Source of the DNA: Candidatus Zhuqueibacterota bacterium
GTDB taxonomy: Bacteria; Zhuqueibacterota; Zhuqueibacteria; Oceanimicrobiales; Oceanimicrobiaceae
Length of the DNA stretch: 64,000 bases
NCBI GenBank assembly: GCA_029262055.1
Contig: JAJDAD010000023.1
Span: 62,001-126,000 of the forward strand
Direction of reading: 5' to 3'
Shown: positions 28,634 to 37,437 of the stretch, piece after piece
Numbering within the stretch: the stretch's first letter is position 1
Layout: each line of letters opens with the position of its first letter
The notes under the pieces: generated by a model
The model's input: only the letters and a program-made list of their open reading frames with translations
What the model was told of the DNA's origin: nothing
Database searches by the model: none
Position numbers and translations under genes: made by a program

Positions 28634-28972
28634 CTAACGAGCGTGTCCTGCAATGAGATTGGGGCAGGTTGCCGCTCCGGTCGTCGCACTGTATGCGATG
28701 TTGTCACCGTCTTCAGGACAGGTCGGAATAGCTCCTGCTTTAAACATTGCGGTTGTAAGTGCACTCGGAAAACCCGCGCTGCCTGCGACTGCGTTTTGAG
28801 CATAAACCAGGGAAGCCGCAGCTTCTACCGCAGCTTGATTTGACTTACATTGCGACGCCTCGGCACTGGCACTCAGGTCCACGAACTGTGGCACAGCAAT
28901 AGCCGCCAGAACGCCAAGAATCACAATGACCATGATTAGCTCAATGAGGGTGAATCCACCTTGATTGTTCAT
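28634..28972 (-). CDS. Major type IV pilin-like protein
   Basis: 112 residues starting at ATG 28970-28972, six bases after GGAGGT. The prepilin signature is QGGFTLIELIMVIVILGVLA with cleavage after Gly and Glu5 conserved; the N-terminal helix ends in AVPQFVDLSASAEASQ. The globular part is short (about 80 residues) with three cysteines (SQC, PTCPED, ATCPN), two of which could form a disulfide. Its strong leader and sigma54-type promoter point to the abundant subunit. An upstream in-frame extension has no ribosome-binding site and spoils the leader. Confidence 0.88.
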   Translation of the reverse strand: MNNQGGFTLIELIMVIVILGVLAAIAVPQFVDLSASAEASQCKSNQAAVEAAASLVYAQNAVAGSAGFPSALTTAMFKAGAIPTCPEDGDNIAYSATTGAATCPNLIAGHAR

Positions 28973-29029
28973 AGAATGACCTCCGAATGTTAGTATGTCA
29001 AATGTGTGCATGATCTTCCGCTGTCGAAA

Positions 29030-29047
29030 TTGCAAGGAGTATGCCAC
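29030..29047 (-). promoter_or_regulatory. Sigma54-type promoter upstream of the major pilin
   Basis: Minus strand TGGCAT, five bases, TTGCAA: the -24/-12 pattern TGGCAY-N5-TTGCW with exact spacing. Predicted start near 29018, 46 bases before the pilin ATG. A sigma54 promoter in front of pilA is known in several bacteria. The ribosome-binding site GGAGGT follows at the expected place. Confidence 0.75.
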
Positions 29048-29224
29048 GGGCTCCAATCTATACCACAAACCATCGTAAATATCTGTATTTAAATCACTTC
29101 AGATACCTTCATGTGTTCTCTGGTGTCGTATCGACAAGCATAGAATCACGCGTGGAGCGGAAAAGATTGCCTGCCTGGTAGGAACATATTTCCCCGTGGC
29201 TCACTCTCAGAGCACCGCCCGAAC

Positions 29225-30433
29225 CTACCTGGCCAGCTTAGTCAGATCCCACATAGGCATGAAGATAGCAAGCGCCAGGAACAAGACCACAACGCCCATG
29301 ACTACCGTCAGAATTGGTTCGATCATCGAGGTTAGACTCTTGACCGAGTACTCAATCTCAGAGTCATAGTGCTTGGAAACATTGACCAGCATTTGGTCCA
29401 GTGAACCGGACTTTTCGCCAATGGAGATCATGCGCACCACTAATGGCGGAAAAATGTCCGCGCCCTCTAATGGCTCGGCAATGCCCTTGCCTTCCAACAC
29501 TCCGTGCGAAATCCGCTCTATCTCTCGGCTGATGACCAAATTGCCGACTGTCCTTGAGGTGATTTCCAGGGTCTGCACAATCGGCACACCGCAGGTGTTG
29601 AGAGTTTCGAACATCCGGGTGAATCTTGACATTGCGGTCTTGAGATTGAGGTCACCGAACAGAGGTACTTTGATCCTAAACTGGTCCCAGTGAAACGCTC
29701 CCTTCTTTGTCTTTATGTACTTTTTGAACGCAAAGTAGAGGCCGGCCAGCAGCACCAAAGATACATGCCAGTAACCGGCGATAACATCGTGAATCCCGAT
29801 GAGGATACGGGTCGGCAGCGGCAAGTCGACATTCATTCTGGAGAACAGCTCAATAAAAGTCGGGACGACCAGCAGCATCAGTGCGATAAATGCCAGCACA
29901 AGAGAGATGACCACGATCATCGGATACCTCATCGCGGATTTCACTTTGGCTTTTGTCTCATAATCGTGTTCCATTAGATCGGCAATCCGCTCCAGGACCG
30001 TCTCCAGTGCTCCGCCGGTCTCACCAGCCCGAATGGAATTGGTGTAAATATCCGAGAAGACATCGGGATGCATTTCCAACGCTTCGGAAAAACTCAAGCC
30101 GCTTTCAATATCGACATAGATCTTCTGTACGACCTCCTGCAGGCGCTCGTTCTCAGTCTGCTCCGACAAAACCTCGAGGCAGGAAAGCAGCGGAACACCA
30201 GCCTTCAGCAGGGTTACAAGTTGCTTTGAGAAAACCACTATGTCCGGGTCTTTGACACGCTTTTTCGTCAGTTGCATGTCTAGGCTAAAACCCTGCCGCT
30301 CTTCCTTGATGTTGAGCGGAAAGTATCCCATGCTGTCGAGGTGGACAGCGACCGCCGTCTCGTCACTTGCTTCCATCGTCTCCGAAACTTCGGAGCCGGT
30401 CTGGTCCAGAGCCCTGTACTCGTAATTTGGCAT
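29225..30433 (-). CDS. pilC: Inner-membrane platform protein PilC/GspF
   Basis: 402 residues with two GspF domains and three membrane helices (about 170-195, 220-240, 375-397). Features include the N-terminal YEYRALDQTGSEV, TLLKAGVPLLSCLEVL, DVFSDIYTNSIRAGETGG and its repeat FPPLVVRMISIGEKSGSLDQML. It recruits the extension ATPase to the pilus base. The gene is five bases downstream of the NtrC-like regulator and 250 bases upstream of the major pilin. Confidence 0.92.
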   Translation of the reverse strand: MPNYEYRALDQTGSEVSETMEASDETAVAVHLDSMGYFPLNIKEERQGFSLDMQLTKKRVKDPDIVVFSKQLVTLLKAGVPLLSCLEVLSEQTENERLQEVVQKIYVDIESGLSFSEALEMHPDVFSDIYTNSIRAGETGGALETVLERIADLMEHDYETKAKVKSAMRYPMIVVISLVLAFIALMLLVVPTFIELFSRMNVDLPLPTRILIGIHDVIAGYWHVSLVLLAGLYFAFKKYIKTKKGAFHWDQFRIKVPLFGDLNLKTAMSRFTRMFETLNTCGVPIVQTLEITSRTVGNLVISREIERISHGVLEGKGIAEPLEGADIFPPLVVRMISIGEKSGSLDQMLVNVSKHYDSEIEYSVKSLTSMIEPILTVVMGVVVLFLALAIFMPMWDLTKLAR

Positions 30434-30438
30434 TTGTG

Positions 30439-31842
30439 CTAACGCCTGATATCGATCCGATATTTTTCGAGCTTCCGGTACAGCGTGGTGCGGCCAATCC
30501 CTAACTCGGTGGCAGCTAAGGACATGTTAAAATTTGTCAGCCGCAACGCCTGAATCAGGATCTCCCTTTCAAGGTCCTTCAACGGCGTGATGGTTCTGGT
30601 GAGTGACACGGCTTTCTTCAGGTCGAAGGCATTTTCCTGAGTATGTGTGATACCATTGGCCGCAGTGAGAGCGACCGGTAACTGCTCCGGAGAAACCACC
30701 GCATTGGTCGCATTCAGGAAAGAACGTTCGAGCACATTCTCGAGCTCTCTCACGTTACCGGGCCAATCGTAATTGACCAGGTAGTCCATTGTGCGCGGGA
30801 GAATGGCATTCATCCTTTTCTTGTATTCTTTGTTGAACTTTTCCATGAAGTAGGCACAAAGCAACGGGATATCGCTGCGCCGATCGCGCAGGGATGGAAC
30901 CTGAATCGGGTAAACGTTCACGCGGTAAAACAAATCGGAACGAAACCGGTTCTGCTTCACCTCTTCCTCCAGGTTCTTGGTACTGGCCGAGATAATGCGT
31001 ACATCGGTCTTTGCCGGCTGGCCGCTACCAACCCGCTCAAACTGCTGCTCCTGCAGTACCTCGAGCAGCCTGACTTGTGTTGCCTGGTCCATCTCGCAGA
31101 TTTCATCGAGATAGAGCGTACCGCCGTCGACCTGTTCGATCTTACCGATGCACTTGTCCCGGCCATTCAGAAGACTGCCACCGTCACTATACCCGAACAA
31201 CTCACGCTCAAGTTGATGGTGCGGGACCGCGGCACAATTGACAGTCACGAACGGCTTATCTCTTCTTGGTCCGTTAAAATGGATAATCCGCGCCAACAGC
31301 TCTTTGCCGGTTCCGGCATCACCTTCAATGGCCACCGGCGCATGGTTGTCGACCACCCGGTCGATGCCCGCATAAACAGCCTGCATCTCTTTGCTCTTGC
31401 CCACAAGTTTGTCTATGCTATAGCGATTGTCAAGCTGCCCCTTGAGCCGCTTTACCTCGCCTCGAAGCTGCTGGGTCACGAGAGCATTCTTTAGTGCTAT
31501 CTCCAGTTTTTCCCAATCGATGGGTTTGGAAAAGTAATCATATGCCCCAAGCTTCATGGCCTCGACTACTGATCTGACGTCACTATCAGCCGTCAATATG
31601 ATGACCGGTACAGCAGGATCAATCGATCTGATTCTTTTCAGTGTCTCGATACCACCCTGGACCGGCATATTGAGATCGAGGATCACCGAATCAAACGGCT
31701 GTAACTGTAGTAGTTGTAAGGCCTCGGTCCCGGAACAGGAGGTATGCACCTCATATTCAAATCGGGTTAAGACCTCGCTCAGGGTCTGAACAAAATCTAT
31801 TTCGTCATCAACTGCGAGAATGCGGCAGGAATTAACACTCAT
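30439..31842 (-). CDS. NtrC-family response regulator without GAFTGA
   Basis: 467 residues from ATG 31840-31842 (GAGGA five bases upstream). Receiver domain with phosphoacceptor Asp56 (VILDLNMP), AAA+ domain with Walker A GDAGTGKE (about 173-181), Walker B GTLYLDEI and DWPGNVREL, and a C-terminal Fis-type helix-turn-helix (LGIGRTTLYRKLEKY). The sigma54-contact loop GAFTGA is replaced by GGSLLNG (about 221-227), after ELFGYSD. Family members without this loop generally cannot remodel sigma54 holoenzyme; some work on sigma70 promoters. Its place between pilB and pilC suggests a role in pilus expression. Upstream in-frame starts are possible but lack good ribosome-binding sites. Confidence 0.85.
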   Translation of the reverse strand: MSVNSCRILAVDDEIDFVQTLSEVLTRFEYEVHTSCSGTEALQLLQLQPFDSVILDLNMPVQGGIETLKRIRSIDPAVPVIILTADSDVRSVVEAMKLGAYDYFSKPIDWEKLEIALKNALVTQQLRGEVKRLKGQLDNRYSIDKLVGKSKEMQAVYAGIDRVVDNHAPVAIEGDAGTGKELLARIIHFNGPRRDKPFVTVNCAAVPHHQLERELFGYSDGGSLLNGRDKCIGKIEQVDGGTLYLDEICEMDQATQVRLLEVLQEQQFERVGSGQPAKTDVRIISASTKNLEEEVKQNRFRSDLFYRVNVYPIQVPSLRDRRSDIPLLCAYFMEKFNKEYKKRMNAILPRTMDYLVNYDWPGNVRELENVLERSFLNATNAVVSPEQLPVALTAANGITHTQENAFDLKKAVSLTRTITPLKDLEREILIQALRLTNFNMSLAATELGIGRTTLYRKLEKYRIDIRR

Positions 31843-32013
31843 CTGATTCCTCATATGCTCAAAGATGTTCGTCATGTTGCGTGTAAGCAATATATCGTCA
31901 AGTGTGATTCGGACTTTTAGCCCTAAACATAATAAAAACTGTAAATCGGGACATGGCGGGTTTTTGCCGATTGCGGTGCATTGGCACTCGCGGGACAGGA
32001 GGCGGGCATTTCG

Positions 32014-33711
32014 TTAATCTGCATTTGTAACGCGAAAGACTTCTTCCAGGGAAGTAATGCCGTTGCGGGCACGCAGCAGTCCGCTCTGCCGCAAAGTCTG
32101 CATGCCATTACTCAGGGCCGCTTGTTTGATGGCCTCTGTCGATGCATGTTCCAGGATCAGCGCTCGCACCTTGTCAGTGAGTTGCATTATTTCATAAATG
32201 CCGGCTCTGCCGTAATAGCCGCAGCCTTTGCAGTGGGGGCAGCCGTTGCCGCGATAGAAGATATCGTTAGTGTCGCTTAAGCCAAGACCCTCGAGCACTG
32301 ATTCACCTGGGTTATACGGTTCACGGCAGTGCTGACACAAACCCCGCACCAGGCGTTGTGCGACCACAGCCACGACAGCCGAACTGGTCAGGAATGGTTC
32401 TATCCCCATTTCCGTCAAGCGGGTAATACCACCGGGAGCGTCGTTTGTGTGGATGGTCGACAGGACCAGGTGTCCGGTCAAGGCCGACTCCACCGCTATC
32501 TTGGCGGTTTCATAATCCCTGATCTCACCAAGCATGATGACGTCGGGATCCTGGCGTAAAATCGACCTCAAGCCGGCCGCGAAAGTGAGTCCCGCCTTCG
32601 TGTTGACCTGGCACTGCCGGATACGTTTCAACCGGTATTCAACGGGATCTTCAATGGTGACGATCTTCTTGTCCGGCGTATTGATCGAATTCAAAGCTGA
32701 ATAAAGGGTGGTGGTCTTGCCGCTTCCGGTAGGGCCACTCACCAAAATAACACCATAGGAACTGGAGAGAGAGGATGTTAGCTTCTCAAGATCATCCGGC
32801 TCCATACCCAAATCACCAAGATTCGGCATCAGGCTCGACCGGTCCAAAATCCGCATTACGATGTTCTCACCATAAACCGTCGGCAATGTCGAGACCCGCA
32901 GGTCCACCTGGCGACCATTCATTGTCACCGGAAACCTGCCGTCCTGTGGTACTCGCGACTCGGCTATATCCATTTCTGCAAGGATCTTAATGCGCGAAAT
33001 AATAGCTGCCTGCAGATGTTTAGGCGAACTCAGGTTTTCGCGCAACATGCCATCGATGCGGTAGCGGACCTGCAAAGTGTGCTCTTCCGGTTCAATATGA
33101 ATATCGCTGGCGCGGTCAGCTAACGCCTGCGAAATTATCAGATCGACCAACTTGACCACAGGGGTCTGTGCGCTCAGCTTCTTCAGTCTCTCGGCAGAAG
33201 TATCTTCCTGTTTCTTGGGCGCCTGCCGTTCGATCCGTGAAATCATTTCATCAAATGGGGAATCCTCAGCACCGTTTGGATTGTATTTGGCATTGATAGC
33301 CTGCATAATCTCTTGTTCGGCGCTGACCGCGGGCTCAATGTTATAACCGGTTTCACGGTGCAACTTGTCTATCACCTGCACGTCGCCCGGATTCACCATG
33401 GTGATAGTCAGACTGTCCTCGATTCTGAATACGGGAAAGACTTTATGCTTGGTGGCTAACTCTTTGGGCACGAGCCCGAGCACGTCCGGATCAAAGTTGT
33501 AATTGGCTAACTCGATAAAGGGGAGGTTGAGATACTCGGCGAGACAGCTAAAGGCCTGCTTCTCTGCAGCAAAGCCCTTGTTGATGATAATCTGGGTCAA
33601 CTCTTCACTGTGGCGTTTCTTGTACTTCAGTGCTTCAGCCAATTGCTGATGGGTAAGGACCTCGCGACTTACCAGCAGTTGACCAAATTTCTTGTCCTCC
33701 GCGGAAATCAT
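32014..33711 (-). CDS. pilB: Type IV pilus extension ATPase PilB/GspE
   Basis: 565 residues. N-terminal MshEN-like region (FGQLLVSREVLTHQQLAEAL), then the motor with Walker A GPTGSGKTTTLYSAL, Asp box VTIEDPVEY, Walker B LGEIRDYETA, His box LSTIHTNDAPGG and the zinc-binding cysteines CQHC and CPHCKGC. It powers pilus extension or pseudopilus assembly from the cytoplasm. It overlaps the small ORF 33708-33944 by four bases and is followed by a 171-base gap before the NtrC-like gene. Confidence 0.94.
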   Translation of the reverse strand: MISAEDKKFGQLLVSREVLTHQQLAEALKYKKRHSEELTQIIINKGFAAEKQAFSCLAEYLNLPFIELANYNFDPDVLGLVPKELATKHKVFPVFRIEDSLTITMVNPGDVQVIDKLHRETGYNIEPAVSAEQEIMQAINAKYNPNGAEDSPFDEMISRIERQAPKKQEDTSAERLKKLSAQTPVVKLVDLIISQALADRASDIHIEPEEHTLQVRYRIDGMLRENLSSPKHLQAAIISRIKILAEMDIAESRVPQDGRFPVTMNGRQVDLRVSTLPTVYGENIVMRILDRSSLMPNLGDLGMEPDDLEKLTSSLSSSYGVILVSGPTGSGKTTTLYSALNSINTPDKKIVTIEDPVEYRLKRIRQCQVNTKAGLTFAAGLRSILRQDPDVIMLGEIRDYETAKIAVESALTGHLVLSTIHTNDAPGGITRLTEMGIEPFLTSSAVVAVVAQRLVRGLCQHCREPYNPGESVLEGLGLSDTNDIFYRGNGCPHCKGCGYYGRAGIYEIMQLTDKVRALILEHASTEAIKQAALSNGMQTLRQSGLLRARNGITSLEEVFRVTNAD

Positions 33712-33944
33712 GGGAAATTCCGTCCAGTACCTGCCATTTTAGATACAAGGGTGCCGTGTGACGCCGGTTTCGGTCCAAGAGGAAACATCAGCTCTCCAGG
33801 CACAGCAAGCTTAGAGTCAGAAAGCAATCGCAGACCTGAGCGAGCCGCCACCTCAAACGACTTTTTCACCAAATAATCGTGGGCTCGTGGCATTTGCGAC
33901 TGCGGACAGTCGCCTGGACCATCTTCCCGCAGAACAGACTTCAT
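33708..33944 (-). CDS. Possible small protein between the receiver gene and pilB
   Basis: A 78-codon frame starting one base after the CheY-like stop and overlapping the pilB start by four bases (ATGA). This fit suggests translational coupling, but the protein (ending MAGTGRNFP) resembles nothing I recognise and lacks an obvious ribosome-binding site. It could be a real linker gene or a chance frame in a 234-base gap. Confidence 0.35.
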   Translation of the reverse strand: MKSVLREDGPGDCPQSQMPRAHDYLVKKSFEVAARSGLRLLSDSKLAVPGELMFPLGPKPASHGTLVSKMAGTGRNFP

Positions 33945-33945
33945 T

Positions 33946-34323
33946 CTAGCTGACCGTCTTGTTCATGTACTTGTTGATCAGTTTCAGCAAAGTACCCTTT
34001 TGGTCCGACTTGTAAACATAAGCGTCGGCACCGGTTTCAAGCCCTATCTGTTGGTGCCTCTTGGTTTCACGTGAGGTGAGCATGATGATAGGGATGTCCT
34101 GGTATCTTTGGTCAAACTTCAGCAAACGGCTGACTTTGAAACCGCTCATTTTGGGCAGCAGCACGTCCAGGATGATAAGGTCCGGTTGATACTCGCGGGC
34201 CATCTGTAACCCCTCCTGCCCGTCGCGAGCCGACAAAACGCGGTAACCCATTGACTCCAAACGTATCGTTAGTATCTCGACTATGTTTACATAGTCCTCA
34301 ATGATCAAAATCGTCTTCGACAC
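33946..34323 (-). CDS. Single-domain response regulator (CheY-like)
   Basis: 125 residues, only a receiver domain: acidic pocket IIEDYVNI, phosphoacceptor in LIILDVLLPKMSG, switch Thr in IIMLTSRE and Lys in YVYKSDQKG. It follows the histidine kinase by three bases and is its probable partner. With no output domain it must act by protein contact, perhaps on the pilus motor or as a phosphate shuttle to the NtrC-like regulator; this is inference. Confidence 0.9.
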   Translation of the reverse strand: MSKTILIIEDYVNIVEILTIRLESMGYRVLSARDGQEGLQMAREYQPDLIILDVLLPKMSGFKVSRLLKFDQRYQDIPIIMLTSRETKRHQQIGLETGADAYVYKSDQKGTLLKLINKYMNKTVS

Positions 34324-34326
34324 TCC

Positions 34327-35868
34327 CTACACCGCAATTGTAAAAGAGAATGTGCTCCCGACACCCTCTTCGCTTTCAACCCAAATCTTACCGCCACTGT
34401 TTTCGACAATCCCGCGTGCTATGGCCAGACCAAGTCCATACCCACGCTCGTCGTGGTCCGGACAGTTATGCAACTGTTTGAACTTTTCAAAAATAATCCC
34501 GGTATCGGCCGGAGCAATGCCAACACCGAGGTCCCTCACATTGACTTGCAAGAATTTGCCCTTCAATTCAGCGCTGACCTCGGTTCTGCCGTCTGGCAGG
34601 GAATATTTCAGACTATTCTCCAGCAGATTTGACAGAACTTGCTGCAAGCGGTCCCGGTCACCCCTGAATGTGGGAATTGACTTCGGCACCTTGTTCTCCA
34701 TCATGATATTCTTCCTGGCTGCATGAGCGGCAAAGCTCCGAATGACCTTGTTGACCAGATAATCGAGTGATATCTCTTTTCTGCGATCCAGAAACGTAAC
34801 CCCCTCATCGAACCTGGATAAATCCAGCAAGTCTGTGGTCAGGCGACGCAACCTGCTGATATCGTCCTTTATCACACGCAGGCATTGCTCCTGCTTGTCA
34901 TTCAGTTGGCCGACGTCCTGCTCCAAAAGAAGTTCGACCGCGCCATCGATCGACGTCAGCGGTGTTTTGAACTCATGACTGGCAATAGACAGAGCGGAAC
35001 GCATCTGGTCGTTCTCCCAATTCATCGTGACGTCACGAAGAACGACTATCCAACCCAGAAAGCCACCGCGGGCATTCTTTAGCTGCTCGGTATGCACTCC
35101 GAGCAGAACAGAGGGTGCATCGGGTAGATTAATGACTCTGTTTATTTCTGTCAGCCCGCCTTCTTCCGCCTCGCCAATGTAGTCCAGCAGAAACGGTGCT
35201 GTCAGGTCTTGCAGCGGCTTACCCATCAGGCCCGTAAGATGCGTGCGCCGCAGATACCGCAGCGCAGCCTGATTGATGAACTGTATTTCTTTCTCCGCGT
35301 TGCATAAAATGACCCCATCGATGACCGCCGAGACCAAAGCGCCAAAGCGCTCCTTGTGGTCGAGGTTAACCTGCCAAAGAAAAGAGAGCGTGCTCGAGAA
35401 ATCATCCTGCAGTTGCTGAATAAAGGCCTCGTCCTTAAGGTCTACGGACGGACTGAAGGTCCCGACGGATAGAACAGCGACCATGCTCGAATCCAGAAAG
35501 AGCGGAGCCGTGAAAGCATGGTCAAACGATGGATGTCCTTTATCAAAATTGTAGAATTGTTCGTCTTTGGAATTCACCCGACAGAACAGATTCTGGCTTC
35601 CTGCCCCGCTGGAATGTGAAGAGAGTTCTTCGTTTACCTTGGTCTTGATGACGTCGAGTTGGTCGGCTGAAATCCTCTGTGCCGTAGCCACCTCTAATTC
35701 CCCGCAGGCCGGATAGTAGGTCGCAGCCCAAACGCAGCGCGATCCAAGGTCCAGAATAGCTTCCCGGCTCACCGCTAAGACTTCCTTCACAAAGTCGACA
35801 GATCTCGCTGTGGGATGCGGGCAGGATTCCGAATCCACCCGCGTCGGTTGCAAATCGGTTTCAATCAT
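34327..35868 (-). CDS. Soluble sensor histidine kinase with PAS domain
   Basis: 513 residues and no membrane helix. A GAF-like N-terminal region (about 25-165), a PAS domain (about 175-285, ALVSAVIDGVILCNAEKEI), a HisKA domain with SIASHEFKTPLTSIDGA and an HATPase_c domain (LSNLLENSLKYS, DLGVGIAP, GYGLGLAIARGIVENSGG, GVGSTFSF). It should autophosphorylate on the His in SHEFKTP in response to a cytoplasmic cue. It is operonic with a CheY-like regulator and the prepilin peptidase (15 bases upstream). Confidence 0.9.
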   Translation of the reverse strand: MIETDLQPTRVDSESCPHPTARSVDFVKEVLAVSREAILDLGSRCVWAATYYPACGELEVATAQRISADQLDVIKTKVNEELSSHSSGAGSQNLFCRVNSKDEQFYNFDKGHPSFDHAFTAPLFLDSSMVAVLSVGTFSPSVDLKDEAFIQQLQDDFSSTLSFLWQVNLDHKERFGALVSAVIDGVILCNAEKEIQFINQAALRYLRRTHLTGLMGKPLQDLTAPFLLDYIGEAEEGGLTEINRVINLPDAPSVLLGVHTEQLKNARGGFLGWIVVLRDVTMNWENDQMRSALSIASHEFKTPLTSIDGAVELLLEQDVGQLNDKQEQCLRVIKDDISRLRRLTTDLLDLSRFDEGVTFLDRRKEISLDYLVNKVIRSFAAHAARKNIMMENKVPKSIPTFRGDRDRLQQVLSNLLENSLKYSLPDGRTEVSAELKGKFLQVNVRDLGVGIAPADTGIIFEKFKQLHNCPDHDERGYGLGLAIARGIVENSGGKIWVESEEGVGSTFSFTIAV

Positions 35869-35883
35869 CCGCGCCTCAACAGG

Positions 35884-36669
35884 TTATGATGTGGCAAGCA
35901 ATTGAAAATACAGACGGTAAATACTCTCTTCAAAGCAGATCACAAGCACGGCTCCCAAAGAAATGAACGGACCGAATGGCAGCACGCTGTCACGCCTGAG
36001 GCTTTTCAGGGTAAATCCGACCAAGATCACGGGGAACGCCAAAAAGAAAGCCAGGGAAAGAGCCACCAGAACTTTGGGGCCGACAAAGACACCTATCATA
36101 GCCCCTAGCTTGATATCTCCACCGCCCATACTTTCCTTCTTAAACAGAGCCTTTCCGACCAGCCCGATCATCCAGAGAAATCCGCCTCCGACCAGCATGC
36201 CGGCCAAGGCATCAACAACCGAAATCGAATCGAGGGTCAAAGCTGCCAGAAAGCCGACCACAATCCCCGGCAGGGTCAGGACGTTCAGAATAAGTTTGGT
36301 GTCCAGGTCAATGAAGGTAATCGGCACCAGGAGCAGTACCAGAATCGAGTAGTGTAGAAAGGTCCAGGATAAGCCGTAACTGGTCCAAACCAGTAGCAGC
36401 AAACCACCGCCCAACAATTCGACCAAAGGGTAGGTGAAACCGATCGCCGACCTACAGCTCCTGCACCTGCCACGCAGCAGGATAAAACTGATAATCGGAA
36501 TGTTGAGCCAAAAGGGTACGGGTTTTCTACATTTTGGGCAGTGAGAACGTGGCCGGACAACAGACTCCCCACGCGGAAGGCGGTAGATGCAGACATTTAA
36601 AAAGCTGCCGGCCATGGCCCCTACGGCGAAGATTAGCCCCACTTGCAAATCCATGATGTAGTCCGTCAA
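35884..36669 (-). CDS. pilD: Prepilin leader peptidase/methyltransferase PilD
   Basis: 261 residues, seven to eight membrane helices. The methyltransferase half holds GSFLNVCIYRLP and the zinc cysteines CPKC and CRSC; the peptidase half holds the two catalytic aspartates in TFIDLDTKLI and GGGDIKLGAM. It cleaves and N-methylates the four pseudopilins and the pilin encoded nearby. Its start overlaps the MerR-like gene by four bases (ATGA). Confidence 0.94.
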   Translation of the reverse strand: MTDYIMDLQVGLIFAVGAMAGSFLNVCIYRLPRGESVVRPRSHCPKCRKPVPFWLNIPIISFILLRGRCRSCRSAIGFTYPLVELLGGGLLLLVWTSYGLSWTFLHYSILVLLLVPITFIDLDTKLILNVLTLPGIVVGFLAALTLDSISVVDALAGMLVGGGFLWMIGLVGKALFKKESMGGGDIKLGAMIGVFVGPKVLVALSLAFFLAFPVILVGFTLKSLRRDSVLPFGPFISLGAVLVICFEESIYRLYFQLLATS

Positions 36670-36905
36670 GCATCGGCCTGAACACGCTGAACTGCGCTTG
36701 TCAAGGTGTAACCTTGATCCAAAAAGTCTTTAATTTGTCTGAGTGTTTCAAAGTCACGGTTGGAGTAACGCTTGAACTCTCTTGACCCCATCGAGATCAT
36801 ACGCGGTTGTACGATGCCCTTCAACTCCCAATAATACAACTGCCTAAGGCTGATGTTGAGCTTTCGTGTAACATCTGAACTGCTGAACCACATGGTATTT
36901 TTCAT
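36666..36905 (-). CDS. MerR-like DNA-binding protein
   Basis: 79 residues consisting almost only of a MerR-type winged helix: WFSSSDVTRKLNISLRQLYYWE, then REFKRYSNRDFETLRQIKDF. No effector domain. GAGGA six bases before ATG 36903-36905 supports the start. As first gene of the pilD-kinase-pilB run, it may control the pilus locus or itself; short MerR-like proteins can also be excisionase-like, but nothing mobile is nearby. Confidence 0.75.
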   Translation of the reverse strand: MKNTMWFSSSDVTRKLNISLRQLYYWELKGIVQPRMISMGSREFKRYSNRDFETLRQIKDFLDQGYTLTSAVQRVQADA

Positions 36906-37437
36906 CTTTGTTCCTCAATCCACTCTGTCGTTTTTCTTATGATCGGCAAATGGACATCAAACATTAATGAAGCAGGGTGGTGTCGGGGAGAAAACTATTG
37001 GGACTTCTTGATAGGTGGCAAACTGAAAGACACGCTGACCGGCAGTGGCCTGGGCCGGTGGCGATTCCCGGTTCTCAGACCGGCCGAGACCGGTGCCTTG
37101 CCGGCAGCCCGGAACCGGCACAAACGCCGGACACATTTAGCAATTCAGCTTACGCAACGGATAGCAGCGCAGGCAGTTTCAGACCCTCTCCGTCCGGTGC
37201 ACTGCGGACAAAACTATTTGTCTCCAGCAATTTTTTTTGTTATCAGACACAAACAGATTTTGCCTGCCGAAAGCGCAATTATGAAACTGACTGGACGGTT
37301 CATTGCCGGACACAAAGACGAGTTAAGCCCATCTCTTTTCTGCGGGAGGACTGGAGATTAGTCACGTGAAGCCAGGACACTAGGGGCAATGTCCTCAGCT
37401 CATCGCGCGTCGACAGGGCGGGTCGAGATGACTCTCA
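36906..37437 (-). other. 532-base gap between the pilus locus and the serine hydrolase
   Basis: No convincing gene. Plus-strand frames of 130-140 codons exist here but lack start signals and family-like composition. It should hold the promoter of the MerR-like/pilD genes. Its middle (37053-37121) is GC-rich and forms two stem-loops; the remainder is AT-richer, including a run of eight T around 37228. Confidence 0.5.
37053..37121. repeat. Two adjacent GC-rich stem-loops rich in CCGG
   Basis: GGCCGGT (37053-37059) pairs with ACCGGCC (37079-37085). GTGCC (37093-37097) pairs with GGCAC (37117-37121) around an inner CCGG-CAGC-CCGG hairpin (101-112). CCGG occurs about nine times within 100 bases. 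Neither is followed by a T-run. It may be a structured RNA or a palindromic repeat remnant. Confidence 0.45.

Noticed and set aside
31843-32013. TTGACG-containing promoter for the NtrC-like gene
   Set aside because: No acceptable -10 at 16-18 bases; a promoter is likely in the gap but cannot be placed.
36939-37369. Plus-strand reading frames of about 130-140 codons in the gap before the serine hydrolase
   Set aside because: Two overlapping frames, Arg/Ala/Gly-rich from CCGG repeats, no ribosome-binding site, no family likeness; better explained by GC-rich hairpins.
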